This document shows, one piece after another, positions 54,459 through 63,833 of a stretch of DNA of 64,000 bases. Below the pieces are notes generated by a model. The model did no database searches and was not told where the DNA came from. It was given only the letters and a program-made list of their open reading frames with translations. The stretch is from Providencia sneebia DSM 19967. Its GTDB lineage: Bacteria > Pseudomonadota > Gammaproteobacteria > Enterobacterales > Enterobacteriaceae. Made by a program: the position numbers and the translations under genes. The first letter of the stretch is position 1, and each line of letters starts with the position of its first letter. The DNA lies in NCBI RefSeq assembly GCF_000314895.2, contig NZ_CM001773.1, forward strand, positions 1,405,442 through 1,469,441. The letters run 5' to 3'.

Positions 54459-55811
54459 TTATTTATCGTTTGCTAGATCAAGTGGTTCTGATTTTGGTGC
54501 TGGAGTCTCAAAGTCGTCTTCAGTAATAATTGAATCAATACTTTCACCTTTAGCAGCGAATGCCGCAGCTAATTTTTCAGTATCAAGCTCTTTTTCCCAA
54601 CGAGCAACCACGATACAAGCACATGCGTTACCCACTAAGTTTGTTAGCGCACGACATTCAGACATGAAACGGTCAATACCAAGGATAAGTGCCATACCAG
54701 CAACTGGAATGCTTGGAACGACCATTAATGTTGCCGCTAAGGTAATAAACCCTGCACCTGTTACACCCGCAGCACCTTTAGAACTGATCATCGCAACCAA
54801 TAGTAGCGATATTTGTTCCCAAATAGTTAAATCGATATTCGTTGCCTGAGCAATAAACAGAGCAGCCATGGTCATATAGATGTTTGTGCCATCAAGGTTA
54901 AAGGAATACCCTGTTGGAATAACCAGACCAACGACAGATTTTTCACAACCTGCATGCTCCATTTTTCTCATCAAGCTTGGTAATGCAGCTTCTGAGGAAG
55001 AAGTACCTAGCACTAACCATAATTCATCTTTGATGTATTTGATAAGCTCTATGATGGAGAAGCCATTGTATTTGGCGACTGCCCCGAGTACGAAGATAAC
55101 AAACAGTAATGAGGTGATATAGAAAGTCAAAATCAGCATCATTAAGTTGCCGATAGATGAAATACCATATTTACCGATTGTAAATGCCATTGCACCAAAC
55201 GCACCGATAGGCGCAAGTTTCATCAGCATGGCAACCATTTTGAACACAGGCTCAGAGAAGTTCTGTAGTAACTTAACGATAGGTTCGCCGTGTTTACCTG
55301 TAGCCGCCAGTGCCAAGCCAAAAATAATAGCAATGAATAGCACCTGTAGGATATTACCATTAACTAATGGGCTAATAACCGTGTCAGGAATGATATTCAT
55401 TAAGAAGCTAACAATGGAGGATTCATGTGCTTTTTCAACATAACCTGCAACTTTGCTACTATCGAGCGTTGATGGGTCAATATTGAGTCCAGCACCTGGG
55501 CGGATAATATTTGAAACAATAAGGCCAATAATGAGCGCAACGGTTGAGAAGGTAATGAAATAGAGCATTGCTTTACCCGCAACACTACCAACCGCTTTCA
55601 TATTCGACATGCCAGATATACCCGTCACAACGGTTAAGAAGATGACAGGAGCGATAATCATTTTGACGATTTTGATGAATGCATCACCAAGAGGTTTTAA
55701 TGATTCACCTATATCAGGAAAAAAGTGACCAAGTGCAATACCTAGCACGATGGCAACAATAACCTGAACATATAGGATTTTATATAGTGGTTGTTTAATT
55801 TGGTTTCGCAT
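54459..55811 (-). CDS. dctA: C4-dicarboxylate:cation symporter DctA
   Basis: DAACS-family transporter of 450 residues that takes up succinate, fumarate and malate. Signatures include [47 protein letters not shown] (serine-rich hairpin), [15 protein letters not shown] and [13 protein letters not shown]. The match to DctA is stronger than to GltP. A candidate CRP-like site lies about 210 bases upstream. It occupies the place of asnB/nagD next to the tRNA cluster in E. coli. Confidence 0.9.
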   Translation of the reverse strand: MRNQIKQPLYKILYVQVIVAIVLGIALGHFFPDIGESLKPLGDAFIKIVKMIIAPVIFLTVVTGISGMSNMKAVGSVAGKAMLYFITFSTVALIIGLIVSNIIRPGAGLNIDPSTLDSSKVAGYVEKAHESSIVSFLMNIIPDTVISPLVNGNILQVLFIAIIFGLALAATGKHGEPIVKLLQNFSEPVFKMVAMLMKLAPIGAFGAMAFTIGKYGISSIGNLMMLILTFYITSLLFVIFVLGAVAKYNGFSIIELIKYIKDELWLVLGTSSSEAALPSLMRKMEHAGCEKSVVGLVIPTGYSFNLDGTNIYMTMAALFIAQATNIDLTIWEQISLLLVAMISSKGAAGVTGAGFITLAATLMVVPSIPVAGMALILGIDRFMSECRALTNLVGNACACIVVARWEKELDTEKLAAAFAAKGESIDSIITEDDFETPAPKSEPLDLANDK

Positions 55812-56336
55812 AAATCTTCTCTGTAAAATGTTGCATCACTGCAATTTATAATTATTAGGTTTTTGGTACTTTTTATTTGGACTTATTTAGATGTTGAAAA
55901 TTTGAGATATGAATTGGATAAAAAATGAGTCAATGGCAATAAGCGGAACATCCTATCAGCCATTAATCTGATCTAACCAAAAACCACACGAAGGTTATCA
56001 CTATAACGCGTTATTAAAAAATGACTAAAGTCACATAATTGATAGTGAAATTAATCAAAGGTAAATAATTTGTTCTATCTGTTATTTTTTAATGTTGATA
56101 TGTAATAAATTTGCGTGATAGTGAGAAATAGATCGGATAAATCAAGAAGGGAATAACCAATAAAATGGGATTTTGAAGGTAGGTTATAACGAAAAACAGA
56201 GAGAAATGTTAATAATTGAGGTGAAATAAGCGAAAAAACGATTTATAACCGCTTAAGTTTGGCTCAGGTGTCATTTTATTTCAGGTTTTTAATAAAAGAT
56301 GGAATAAAAAAGAATTTTACTAGAGAAGATAAAAGA
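55812..56336. other. dctA upstream region
   Basis: About 520 bases with no gene, AT-rich. It should hold the dctA promoter. A CRP-like half-good site is at 56019-56037. The left end of the tRNA operon follows; no clear terminator for it was found. Confidence 0.45.
56019..56037 (-). promoter_or_regulatory. CRP-like site upstream of dctA
   Basis: AATGA-N6-TCACA keeps one perfect half site and three of five bases of the other. DctA is CRP-activated in E. coli; here the site is a weak prediction. Confidence 0.3.
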
Positions 56337-56411
56337 TGGCTGGGGTACCAGGATTCGAACCTGGGAATGCCAGGATCAAAACCTGGTGCCTTACCGCTTG
56401 GCGATACCCCA
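56337..56411 (-). tRNA. tRNA-Gln (TTG)
   Basis: A 75-base cloverleaf ending in encoded CCA: acceptor TGGGGTA / TACCCCA, D arm GCC..GGC, anticodon loop TTTTGAT with anticodon TTG, and T loop GGTTCGAATCC. It closely matches E. coli glnU/glnW and lies third in the Met-Leu-Gln operon. Confidence 0.97.
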
Positions 56412-56446
56412 ATTGGAAATTTATTGCTATTAACCATTAACAATAA

Positions 56447-56531
56447 TGGTGCGGGAGGCGAGACTTGAACTCGCACACCTTGCGGCGCCAGAACCTAAAT
56501 CTGGTGCGTCTACCAATTTCGCCACTCCCGC
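56447..56531 (-). tRNA. leuW: tRNA-Leu (TAG)
   Basis: An 85-base class II tRNA with a long variable arm, acceptor GCGGGAG / CTCCCGC, anticodon loop with TAG, and encoded CCA. It is equivalent to leuW of E. coli, which also follows metT. Confidence 0.97.
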
Positions 56532-56536
56532 AAACA

Positions 56537-56613
56537 TGGTGGCTATGACGGGATTCGAACCTGTGACCCCAACATTATGAGTGTTGTGCTCTAACCAGCT
56601 GAGCTACATAGCC
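56537..56613 (-). tRNA. metT: tRNA-Met (CAT, elongator)
   Basis: A 77-base tRNA with acceptor GGCTATG / CATAGCC, anticodon CAT and encoded CCA. The first base pair G-C and close match to metT/metU show it is the elongator form. First gene of the operon. Confidence 0.97.
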
Positions 56614-56641
56614 ATCTTTTTGCATTACCTTCATCGGCGTT

Positions 56642-56679
56642 GCGGGGCGCATTATGCTAATTACAGTTGATTCAGTCAA
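56642..56679 (-). promoter_or_regulatory. promoter of the tRNA operon with GC-rich discriminator
   Basis: On the minus strand -35 TTGACT (56674-56679) and -10 CATAAT (56651-56656) are 17 bases apart, followed by GCGCCCCGC. Such a GC-rich discriminator is characteristic of stable-RNA promoters under stringent control by ppGpp/DksA. Confidence 0.85.
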
Positions 56680-56892
56680 CCGCTTTTTTCACTATTTTTG
56701 TTAAAAAGCGTTCATTTGTTTGATGAATAATCATTTTGTCGATAAAGAAAGCAAAAAACAAGCTGATAATTGATTAAATAGCATCTTGTGGCAATTTAAT
56801 AAATATATTTTATTCAGCAAGAGATTATCATCAAAAGCCAAACTTCCCCTATAATTTACTGAAAGTTTAGCGATAAAACGCAATGATTAAAT

Positions 56893-58116
56893 TTAATTAT
56901 CAAGCAACTTTTGCAGTAATTCACCGTTAAGCATCGCACGTTTAGTGAGGGCAAAAGCGCCAATTGCTGAATTGTGTTTTAATTTCGAAGTGACAATCGG
57001 TAAATTTTCACGAAAACCTTTTAATGCTTGACTATCAATGCAGCTTTGTATCGCCGGAAGTAATATTTGTGCAGCCTCAGTAATATCGCCCGCTATTACG
57101 ACTTTTTCAGGGTTAAATAAATTGATTGATATTGCAATAGCTTTACCAATTTGGCGTCCGACATGCTGGATAACTTCTGTTGCGAGAGGATCATTTTTAT
57201 TGGCGGCTTGGCAAATACGCTGAATAGAGCAATCTTCGAGCGTAAGAGAGCTATTAAAACCTTGTTCAAGGCGTTGTTTTACTCGATTTTCAATAGCTTG
57301 ATTTGACGCGATAGTTTCAAGGCAACCAAAATTCCCACAGTGGCAAAGCTCCCCTAATGGATCAACTTGAATATGACCAATCTCACCTAAACTACCACGA
57401 TGATTCAATAAAATTTCATTATTAATGATAATCCCAGCACCTGCGCCACGATGGATACGGACAAGCAGTGAATCTTCGCAATCTTGTGTTGCGCCAAAAT
57501 AGCTTTCAGCTAATGCAAGGCTGCGGATGTCATGCCCAATATAGCAGGTGATTTCAAAATGTTTTTGCAAGTTATCAACAAGGCTCCAATAACTCATTTT
57601 GATATGCGGCATATAGTGAACTGTGCCGTTTTGCGGATTAACTAAACCTGGCAATATTACAGATATTGCAATTAGCTCTTTAATGCGTCGTTGGTTTGAC
57701 TGAATAAAATCCTCAATTGCCGCAATAAGCTTTTGCTCAACGGCTTCGACAGAGGGCTCTGAAATGGGATAATGGGCCTCAGTTAGCATCTTGCCATTGA
57801 GGTCATACAAGGCAATAGTTGCATCATAACGGCCAAGACGCACACCTATCGTATGAAAGTTTTTATGCTCAGATACGATAGATATGGCGCGACGGCCTCC
57901 AGTAGAGGCCTGTTGGTCGACTTCTTTTATTAAGCCGCGTTCGAGGAGCTGACGAGTAATTTTTGTGACACTAGCTGGTGCAAGCTGGCTTTGTTCTGCG
58001 ATCTGAATGCGTGAAATAGGCCCATGTTGGTCAATCAGGCTATATACCACAGCACTATTTAATTGTTTTACCAGATCAATATTACCAATTTGTTTCAGCG
58101 AGTGATTTTGATTCAT
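56893..58116 (-). CDS. nagC: N-acetylglucosamine repressor NagC
   Basis: ROK-family repressor of 407 residues. An N-terminal winged helix (about 15-75; GPISRIQIAEQSQLAPASVTK) is followed by the ROK domain with HRGAGAGIIINNEIL, GEIGHIQVDP and the zinc motif CHCGNFGCLE. Its inducer is GlcNAc-6-phosphate, the substrate of NagA. It follows nagA by 11 bases. Confidence 0.95.
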   Translation of the reverse strand: MNQNHSLKQIGNIDLVKQLNSAVVYSLIDQHGPISRIQIAEQSQLAPASVTKITRQLLERGLIKEVDQQASTGGRRAISIVSEHKNFHTIGVRLGRYDATIALYDLNGKMLTEAHYPISEPSVEAVEQKLIAAIEDFIQSNQRRIKELIAISVILPGLVNPQNGTVHYMPHIKMSYWSLVDNLQKHFEITCYIGHDIRSLALAESYFGATQDCEDSLLVRIHRGAGAGIIINNEILLNHRGSLGEIGHIQVDPLGELCHCGNFGCLETIASNQAIENRVKQRLEQGFNSSLTLEDCSIQRICQAANKNDPLATEVIQHVGRQIGKAIAISINLFNPEKVVIAGDITEAAQILLPAIQSCIDSQALKGFRENLPIVTSKLKHNSAIGAFALTKRAMLNGELLQKLLDN

Positions 58117-58127
58117 CAGCTATTTAC

Positions 58128-59290
58128 TCATTTTTTATAGACTTCCTCTCCATTAACAAATGTTGAAAGGACTTGGAAGTCGTGGTTAAAGGCAGTTAAG
58201 TTTGCAATTTTCCCCGGAGCAATCGAACCTAGGCGAGAATCAACGCCAATGGCTTTAGCCGGATAGAGTGTTGCCATTCTTAATGTTTCATCTAACGCAA
58301 TACCAACATGTTCTACTGTATTTTTAACTGCTTCAATCATTGTTAGTGATGATCCGCTGAGAGTACCGTTTTCATCAACACACAATCCATCGCGGTAGTA
58401 TATGGTTTTGCCTGCAAAGATAAAATGATCCATTTCACCAGTTTGAGGGTCAATACCTGCTGGAGCGGTTGCGTCCGTAACTAAAACTAATCTATCACCT
58501 TTTAGACGCTTGCTGTTACGAATATTTGCCCATTGCACGTGTAAACCATCAGCGATGATGCCTGCGTACACTTCTGGCGTATCATAAATAGCACCAATAA
58601 GACCCGGGCCTCGACCTGAAACATAAGGCATTGCATTAAATAGGTGTGTTGAGAAGCTAATGCCAGATTTGAAACCTTGGCGAGCTTCTTCGTAGGTTGA
58701 GTTTGAATGCCCAGCAGAAACCACAATGCCTGCATCAGTAAGTTCACGAATATAACGCTCGTCAACTATTTCTGGCGCAAGCGTAATTTTAGTTATCGCA
58801 TCTGCATGAGACGCTAAATAGTGGATCATCTCTGCGGATGGTTGACGGATAAATGCAGGATTATGCGTCCCTTTTTCACCAGATTAATGTAAGGGCCTTC
58901 AAGATGTAAGCCCAGTGCTTGGTTATGATGCGTTTTTAAATATTCTTCCATTACTTCAACGCCATGTTTCATTAATTCATCTGAACATGTGATTAAAGTA
59001 GGTAGAAAGCTGGTACACCCGGTACGTTCGTTAGCTTTTTGCATGATATCCAAATTCTTCAATGTCACGTTTTCTTCGTTATCATTGAATTGAACACCAC
59101 CACAACCATTAACTTGTAGGTCAATAAAGCCAGGAGAAAGATAAGCACCTTGTAAATCATGCTGTTTGATATCAGTGGGAAGTTGTTCAATCGGACAAAT
59201 GTCTTTTATGAATTCCCCATCAATAATGACGGCATGATTGTCTAATCTTTCGTGACCTGTATAAATAATACAATTAGTAAGTGCGTACAT
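58128..59290 (-). pseudogene. nagA: N-acetylglucosamine-6-phosphate deacetylase, frameshifted
   Basis: Together the two frames encode a complete NagA of about 387 residues. The first part (58826-59290) runs [14 protein letters not shown] to [12 protein letters not shown] and then loses frame. The second (58128-58829) resumes with [27 protein letters not shown] and [11 protein letters not shown]. The break is at the A5G3 tract (58869-58876): one base more would read [20 protein letters not shown], as in normal NagA. Both halves are otherwise well conserved, so the event is very recent or a sequencing/assembly error. A -1 shift on the AAA AAG codons would also restore the frame. NagA converts GlcNAc-6-P to glucosamine-6-P; a real loss would leave the NagC inducer to accumulate. 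Confidence 0.85.
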
Positions 59291-59330
59291 GAATTAATCT
59301 CCTGACGTTTAAAAAGAAAATAGGTGATAA

Positions 59331-59352
59331 CCTACTTGGTTTAGCAAGTAGG
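59331..59352 (-). repeat. hairpin between nagB and nagA
   Basis: Perfect 8-bp inverted repeat CCTACTTG / CAAGTAGG with a 6-base loop lies 10 bases after the nagB stop and before nagA. It probably stabilises nagB mRNA or partly terminates; there is no T-run. Confidence 0.45.
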
Positions 59353-59361
59353 ATGATCGAT

Positions 59362-60165
59362 TTAGTTAAATTCTTCGATAATGTCAGATTCTAACTGGCT
59401 AAAATATTTTAATGTTTTGACTTTCAGCTCTATGGTTGCTGCATCATCACAAACAATAATTGCTTTTGGATGCAACTGCACACACGTTACGGTCCATAAA
59501 TGGTTAACAGAACCTTCTACGGCTGCTTGTACTGCATTTGCTTTGTTTGTGCCCGTTGCTAATACCATCAATTCATCTGCATCCATCAGCGTTCCCACAC
59601 CCACTGTCAGTGCATATTTTGGAACTTCATTAACATCGTTATTGAAGAAACGTGAATTTGCAAGACGCGTTTCTGGTGTTAATGTTTTGATGCGAGTACG
59701 GGAATTCAACGATGAACCTGGTTCATTAAATGCAATATGTCCATCATTACCCACGCCGCCCATGAACAAATTAATTTGGCCATAAGATTTTATTTTATCT
59801 TCATAACGTTGGCATTCTGCATCCACATCAGGTGCATTACCGTTAAGTAAGTTGATGTTTTCTTTTTGAATATCAACATGATTAAAGAAATTTTCATACA
59901 TAAAAGTATGATAGCTTTGTGGGTGGTTATCAGGAATACCAACATATTCATCCATGTTGAAAGTCACAACATGTTTAAAACTCACTTTACCTGCTTGGTA
60001 CAGTTTAATCAGCGCCTTATAGGTTTCAAGCGGTGTGCTACCTGTTGGTAGCCCTAAAACAAAAGGGCGATCAGCCGTTGGTTTAAAAGCATTAATTTTA
60101 TCTGCAATATATTGTGCAGACCAAGTTCCAACAGCAGCGGCATTTTTTAATGGTAGAAGCCTCAT
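59362..60165 (-). CDS. nagB: glucosamine-6-phosphate deaminase
   Basis: NagB converts glucosamine-6-phosphate to fructose-6-phosphate and ammonia. The 267-residue protein has the phosphate loop [23 protein letters not shown] with the catalytic Asp (about 72), and [17 protein letters not shown] with the catalytic His/Glu. It is 71 bases upstream of nagA and divergent from nagE. Confidence 0.97.
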   Translation of the reverse strand: MRLLPLKNAAAVGTWSAQYIADKINAFKPTADRPFVLGLPTGSTPLETYKALIKLYQAGKVSFKHVVTFNMDEYVGIPDNHPQSYHTFMYENFFNHVDIQKENINLLNGNAPDVDAECQRYEDKIKSYGQINLFMGGVGNDGHIAFNEPGSSLNSRTRIKTLTPETRLANSRFFNNDVNEVPKYALTVGVGTLMDADELMVLATGTNKANAVQAAVEGSVNHLWTVTCVQLHPKAIIVCDDAATIELKVKTLKYFSQLESDIIEEFN

Positions 60166-60354
60166 GTTACTTTTTCCTCTGATTTAATCCTATGAAATCT
60201 ATAATGTATTTATATTTGTCATATTCTAAATAGTATCTGAGCAGACAATATGCAAATTGAATACTTTTAGGCACACACCCTGATGCGATAAATAATGGAA
60301 ATGTCAGGGTATATTGATTCTCTATTAGCCATTTGGCTAAATCTAGCACATAAG

Positions 60355-60375
60355 TTATTTTTAATAATAAAATAA
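60355..60375. promoter_or_regulatory. candidate NagC operator (nagB side)
   Basis: TTATTTT and AAAATAA form a near-perfect dyad over 21 bp. Its centre is about 95 bp from the operator on the nagE side. AT-rich sequence makes a chance match possible. Confidence 0.4.
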
Positions 60376-60418
60376 GTTTGGCTTAATGGCTACTGATTTA
60401 GTCAATATTTAAACAATA

Positions 60419-60438
60419 TGATTGATATTTGTCACAAA
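60419..60438. promoter_or_regulatory. CRP-like site in the nagB-nagE region
   Basis: ATTGA-N6-TCACA carries one perfect half site and three of five matches in the other. It lies between the two NagC operators, as CRP does in E. coli. Confidence 0.4.
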
Positions 60439-60449
60439 TTACACCTATT

Positions 60450-60472
60450 TATTTTTCAACGCGAAAAAATTA
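60450..60472. promoter_or_regulatory. candidate NagC operator (nagE side)
   Basis: ATTTTTC-AACG-CGAAAAAAT is a dyad with the C/G core and A/T arms of NagC/Mlc operators. It is about 110 bases upstream of the nagE GTG. Confidence 0.6.
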
Positions 60473-60579
60473 AACTAGACTATGAAATTGCTACGCTCAA
60501 GCACCTAAACTATGATAAAGGTGTATGAACAATAAGATCCCGTAAATGGGACTAAAACTGGGCTATAAAGGGGGAGTTT

Positions 60580-62607
60580 GTGAATATACTAAGTTATTTA
60601 CAGCGGATTGGTAGAGCACTAATGGTGCCTGTTGCTGTGCTACCGGCTGCTGCGATCCTAATGGGGATCGGCTATTGGATTGACCCAGATGGTTGGGGAG
60701 CTAATAGCGCCATCGCGGCTTTACTGATTAAATCTGGTGCAGCAATTATTGATAATATGTCTGTACTGTTTGCAATCGGTGTTGCTTATGGCATGTCAAA
60801 AGATAAAGATGGTGCTGCGGCACTGACAGGGTTTGTTGGTTTCTTGGTCGTAACAACCCTGTGTTCGCCTGCGGCTTACTCAATGATAATGGGTGTTCCA
60901 CTCGAGAATGTTCCAGCAGCATTTGGTAAAATTAATAACCAATTTGTGGGGATTCTGGTTGGTGTACTCTCTGCTGAATTATACAACCGTTATAGTGGTG
61001 TTGAATTACCAAAAGCATTGTCATTCTTTAGTGGGCGTCGTTTAGTACCAATCTTGACCTCCTTCTTAATGATTATTCTTGCTTTCATTCTAATGTATGT
61101 ATGGCCTATTGTTTATAATGGCTTAGTTTCATTTGGTGAAAGTATTAAAGATTTAGGATCTGTCGGTGCGGGTATTTACGCATTCTTTAACCGCCTGCTT
61201 ATTCCTGTCGGCCTACACCATGCATTAAACTCAGTATTCTGGTTTGATGTTGCAGGTATTAATGATATTCCTAATTTCCTTGGTGGTGCAAAATCCATTG
61301 AAGAAGGACTAGCAATTCCTGGTATTACAGGTCGTTACCAAGCGGGTTTCTTCCCAATTATGATGTTTGGTTTACCGGGTGCGGCATTAGCGATTTATCA
61401 CTGTGCACGCCCTGAGAATAAAGCGAAAGTTGCGGGTATTATGCTTGCAGGTGCATTCGCCGCCTTCTTTACGGGTATCACTGAACCACTTGAATTCTCA
61501 TTCATGTTTGTCGCACCTGTTCTTTATGTTATCCATGCTTTATTAACAGGGATTTCTATTTATATTGCTGCAACGATGGAATGGATTTCAGGCTTTGGCT
61601 TTAGTGCGGGTCTGGTAGATATGCTATTGCAATCACGTAACCCACTAGCATTACAGTGGTGGATGCTGATTATTCAAGGTTTAGTCTTCTTCTGTATCTA
61701 TTATGTTGTATTCCGTTTCATGATCCGCAAATTCAAATTACTGACCCCAGGTCGTGAAGAAAAAGCAGATGACGAAACTATTGATGGCTATGATGAGAAT
61801 CTAAGTCCTGTAGATACCAGTGATACTGAAATTCAAAAAGAAGCTCGCCAATATGTTGCCGCTGTTGGTGGTAGTGACAATATTACAGGCATCGATGCAT
61901 GTATTACTCGTCTACGCCTATCAGTAAAAGATTCCAGTGCAGTAAATGATGCAGTAACAAAACGCCTTGGTGCATCGGGTGTTATTCGATTGAATAAACA
62001 AAGTGTCCAAGTCATTGTTGGTACGCGTGCCGAATTAATTGCAAGTGCAATGAAAGAGGTTATTGCGAAAGGGCCAATTGCTGCATCTGCGCCTGTTTCT
62101 ACACCAGAAATAAGCAAAGTAAATGAGCCTGAAAAAGCACAAGGTGAAGTCTTTCTTTCCCTAGTTGCGCCAGTTAGTGGTGAAGTTTATTCATTAGATG
62201 ATGTACCGGATGAAGCATTCTCAAGCCGCATTGTGGGTGATGGTATTGCTATCAAACCAACAAGTGACGAGGTTTTAGCGCCAGTTTCAGGTACAGTTGT
62301 GAAAATTTTCGAAACTAACCATGCATTTTGTATCGAAACCGAAAATGGTGTTGAACTGATTGTTCACATGGGTATTGATACTGTTGCCTTAAAAGGTGAA
62401 GGTTGTGCTCGATTAGTTGAAGAAGGTAGTGAAGTCAAAGCCGGCACACCAATTCTAAAACTAGACATCGCTTTTCTTGAAGCAAATGCAAAATCAATGA
62501 TTAGCCCAGTAATTATTAGTAATATCGATGATTTTGTAGGTGTTGAAATTTTAGCAAAAGGACATGTAAAAGCAGGTGAAACTGTTATTTATAATGTGCT
62601 GAAATAA
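60580..62607 (+). CDS. nagE: PTS N-acetylglucosamine transporter NagE (IICBA)
   Basis: A 675-residue phosphotransferase that imports and phosphorylates GlcNAc. The IIC membrane domain (about 1-385; NRLLIPVGLHHALN, GITEPLEF) is followed by IIB (about 415-485; phospho-Cys in DACITRLRL) and IIA (about 515-670; phospho-His in LIVHMGIDTVAL). The start is a GTG at 60580 preceded by GGGGGAG, giving MNILSYLQRIGRAL; no ATG fits. It ends before a hairpin terminator. Confidence 0.96.
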   Translation: MNILSYLQRIGRALMVPVAVLPAAAILMGIGYWIDPDGWGANSAIAALLIKSGAAIIDNMSVLFAIGVAYGMSKDKDGAAALTGFVGFLVVTTLCSPAAYSMIMGVPLENVPAAFGKINNQFVGILVGVLSAELYNRYSGVELPKALSFFSGRRLVPILTSFLMIILAFILMYVWPIVYNGLVSFGESIKDLGSVGAGIYAFFNRLLIPVGLHHALNSVFWFDVAGINDIPNFLGGAKSIEEGLAIPGITGRYQAGFFPIMMFGLPGAALAIYHCARPENKAKVAGIMLAGAFAAFFTGITEPLEFSFMFVAPVLYVIHALLTGISIYIAATMEWISGFGFSAGLVDMLLQSRNPLALQWWMLIIQGLVFFCIYYVVFRFMIRKFKLLTPGREEKADDETIDGYDENLSPVDTSDTEIQKEARQYVAAVGGSDNITGIDACITRLRLSVKDSSAVNDAVTKRLGASGVIRLNKQSVQVIVGTRAELIASAMKEVIAKGPIAASAPVSTPEISKVNEPEKAQGEVFLSLVAPVSGEVYSLDDVPDEAFSSRIVGDGIAIKPTSDEVLAPVSGTVVKIFETNHAFCIETENGVELIVHMGIDTVALKGEGCARLVEEGSEVKAGTPILKLDIAFLEANAKSMISPVIISNIDDFVGVEILAKGHVKAGETVIYNVLK

Positions 62608-62620
62608 GAGTATGTGAATA

Positions 62621-62656
62621 ACAAAGCGGGATGAAGCAATGCTTTTCCCGCTTTGT
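62621..62656 (+). terminator. terminator of nagE
   Basis: An 11-bp perfect inverted repeat ACAAAGCGGGA / TCCCGCTTTGT starts 14 bases after the nagE stop. The loop itself contains AAGC/GCTT. The tail is only weakly T-rich. Confidence 0.7.
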
Positions 62657-62873
62657 ATTATCAGTAAAAAATCAAATATTCTCATCTATCTTTAAATCTA
62701 CCAACATGACTGGCAAACATAATTTATTTGTCAGCAGCATATTTTTTCTTTTTTATATCTGTAGCCGCTGGCCTAAATTTGGCTGAATCTCGAAATAGTT
62801 TGTCAAATATGCGTAAGTCAGCATGACTTCTTCTCTGTAAGATAAAACCATAATAACTTATGGAGATTCATCT

Positions 62874-63689
62874 GTGACTCTACTGCTTTGTATTTTTGGT
62901 TTTATTTCTGGTATTACTACCGCTTTATTCGGTTTTGGCGGCGGGTTTATTACTGTACCTCTTCTTTATGCCTTGATCACTTTAGTCTGGGGAACACACA
63001 GTGATGCTGGTGGTGTTGCTATGCAAATTGCCGTTGCTACTTCAACATGCGTTATGATTTTTTCTGCTTCAATATCGAGTCGTGCTCATTATAAAAAAGG
63101 TAATTTGGATTGGCGCATCATCCGTCCATTCATTATTCCTATTTCTCTTGGTGGAATTATCGGTGCTTTTGCCGCACTTTCTGTTGATAGTGCTTGGTTA
63201 CGTTGGGTATTTATCGGTTATTTGGTGATAACCATTTTAGATTGCCTTTTTCGTCCAGGTTTTATGAATACGAAATCTGAAGGTATTCGCACATCAACTG
63301 GTGGCATCTTTGCTGATACGCCGATAGGAATAGTTATTGGTGCTATTGCTGCTTTCTTAGGGGTTGGCGGGAGTGTGATGACCGTGCCTTTAATGAGAAG
63401 GCGAGGTGCCAGTATGATCCAAGCAGCTGCCTTTGCGAATCCTTTAACATTACCTATGGCAATCACTGGAACGTTGACTTACTTCTATTTTGCATTGGCT
63501 CACCATATTGAATTAGGTGAAGGTTTTATTGGCATGATTTATATTAAGGCAGCATTAATTCTTATTGCTACATCTTGGCTTGGCATCCGTTTTGCAAGTT
63601 TGTTAATGCCTTATTTGAGTGATAAACGCCATGCTCAAAGTTATCCAATATTACTATTTATCGTATTAGGTGTAATGGTCTTTGCATAA
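62874..63689 (+). CDS. TauE/SafE family membrane protein (putative anion exporter)
   Basis: A 271-residue protein with about eight membrane helices in two repeats: SGITTALFGFGGGFITVPLLY in the first and GAIAAFLGVGGSVMTVPLM in the second. The GFGGG/GVGGS motifs mark the TauE/SafE (sulfite or organic anion export) family; the substrate is unknown. It starts at a GTG with GGAGA upstream. It stands between nagE and glnS, next to each other in E. coli, so it is an insertion relative to that order. Confidence 0.85.
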   Translation: MTLLLCIFGFISGITTALFGFGGGFITVPLLYALITLVWGTHSDAGGVAMQIAVATSTCVMIFSASISSRAHYKKGNLDWRIIRPFIIPISLGGIIGAFAALSVDSAWLRWVFIGYLVITILDCLFRPGFMNTKSEGIRTSTGGIFADTPIGIVIGAIAAFLGVGGSVMTVPLMRRRGASMIQAAAFANPLTLPMAITGTLTYFYFALAHHIELGEGFIGMIYIKAALILIATSWLGIRFASLLMPYLSDKRHAQSYPILLFIVLGVMVFA

Positions 63690-63833
63690 GTCAAAGTATC
63701 ATCTCAATTAGACGAATTAACAAAGAAGTGGCGAGATGTATAACGCGGTGAGTAATCAAACAGTTGTTTCCTGACAGATTATGGTAGAATATATTCAGCT
63801 ATCACGCGCTTTTGGCATTGAGGAATGATGACA

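Larger units (their letters stand above)
60166..60579. promoter_or_regulatory. nagB-nagE divergent regulatory region
   Basis: 414 bases between the divergent starts, with two NagC-like operators and a CRP-like site listed separately. In E. coli the same region forms a NagC loop between nagB and nagE operators. Confidence 0.6.

Noticed and set aside
56259-56476. ORFs on both strands over the tRNA-Gln gene
   Set aside because: They run through a clear tRNA gene and have no family resemblance.
58864-58880. programmed -1 frameshift as the main explanation for nagA
   Set aside because: The slip site is preceded by G, so it is not the efficient A AAA AAG heptamer, no stimulatory structure was seen, and NagA is normally uninterrupted; base loss or a sequencing error is simpler.
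59381-59785. 134-codon ORF antisense to nagB
   Set aside because: Shadow frame of a highly conserved enzyme.
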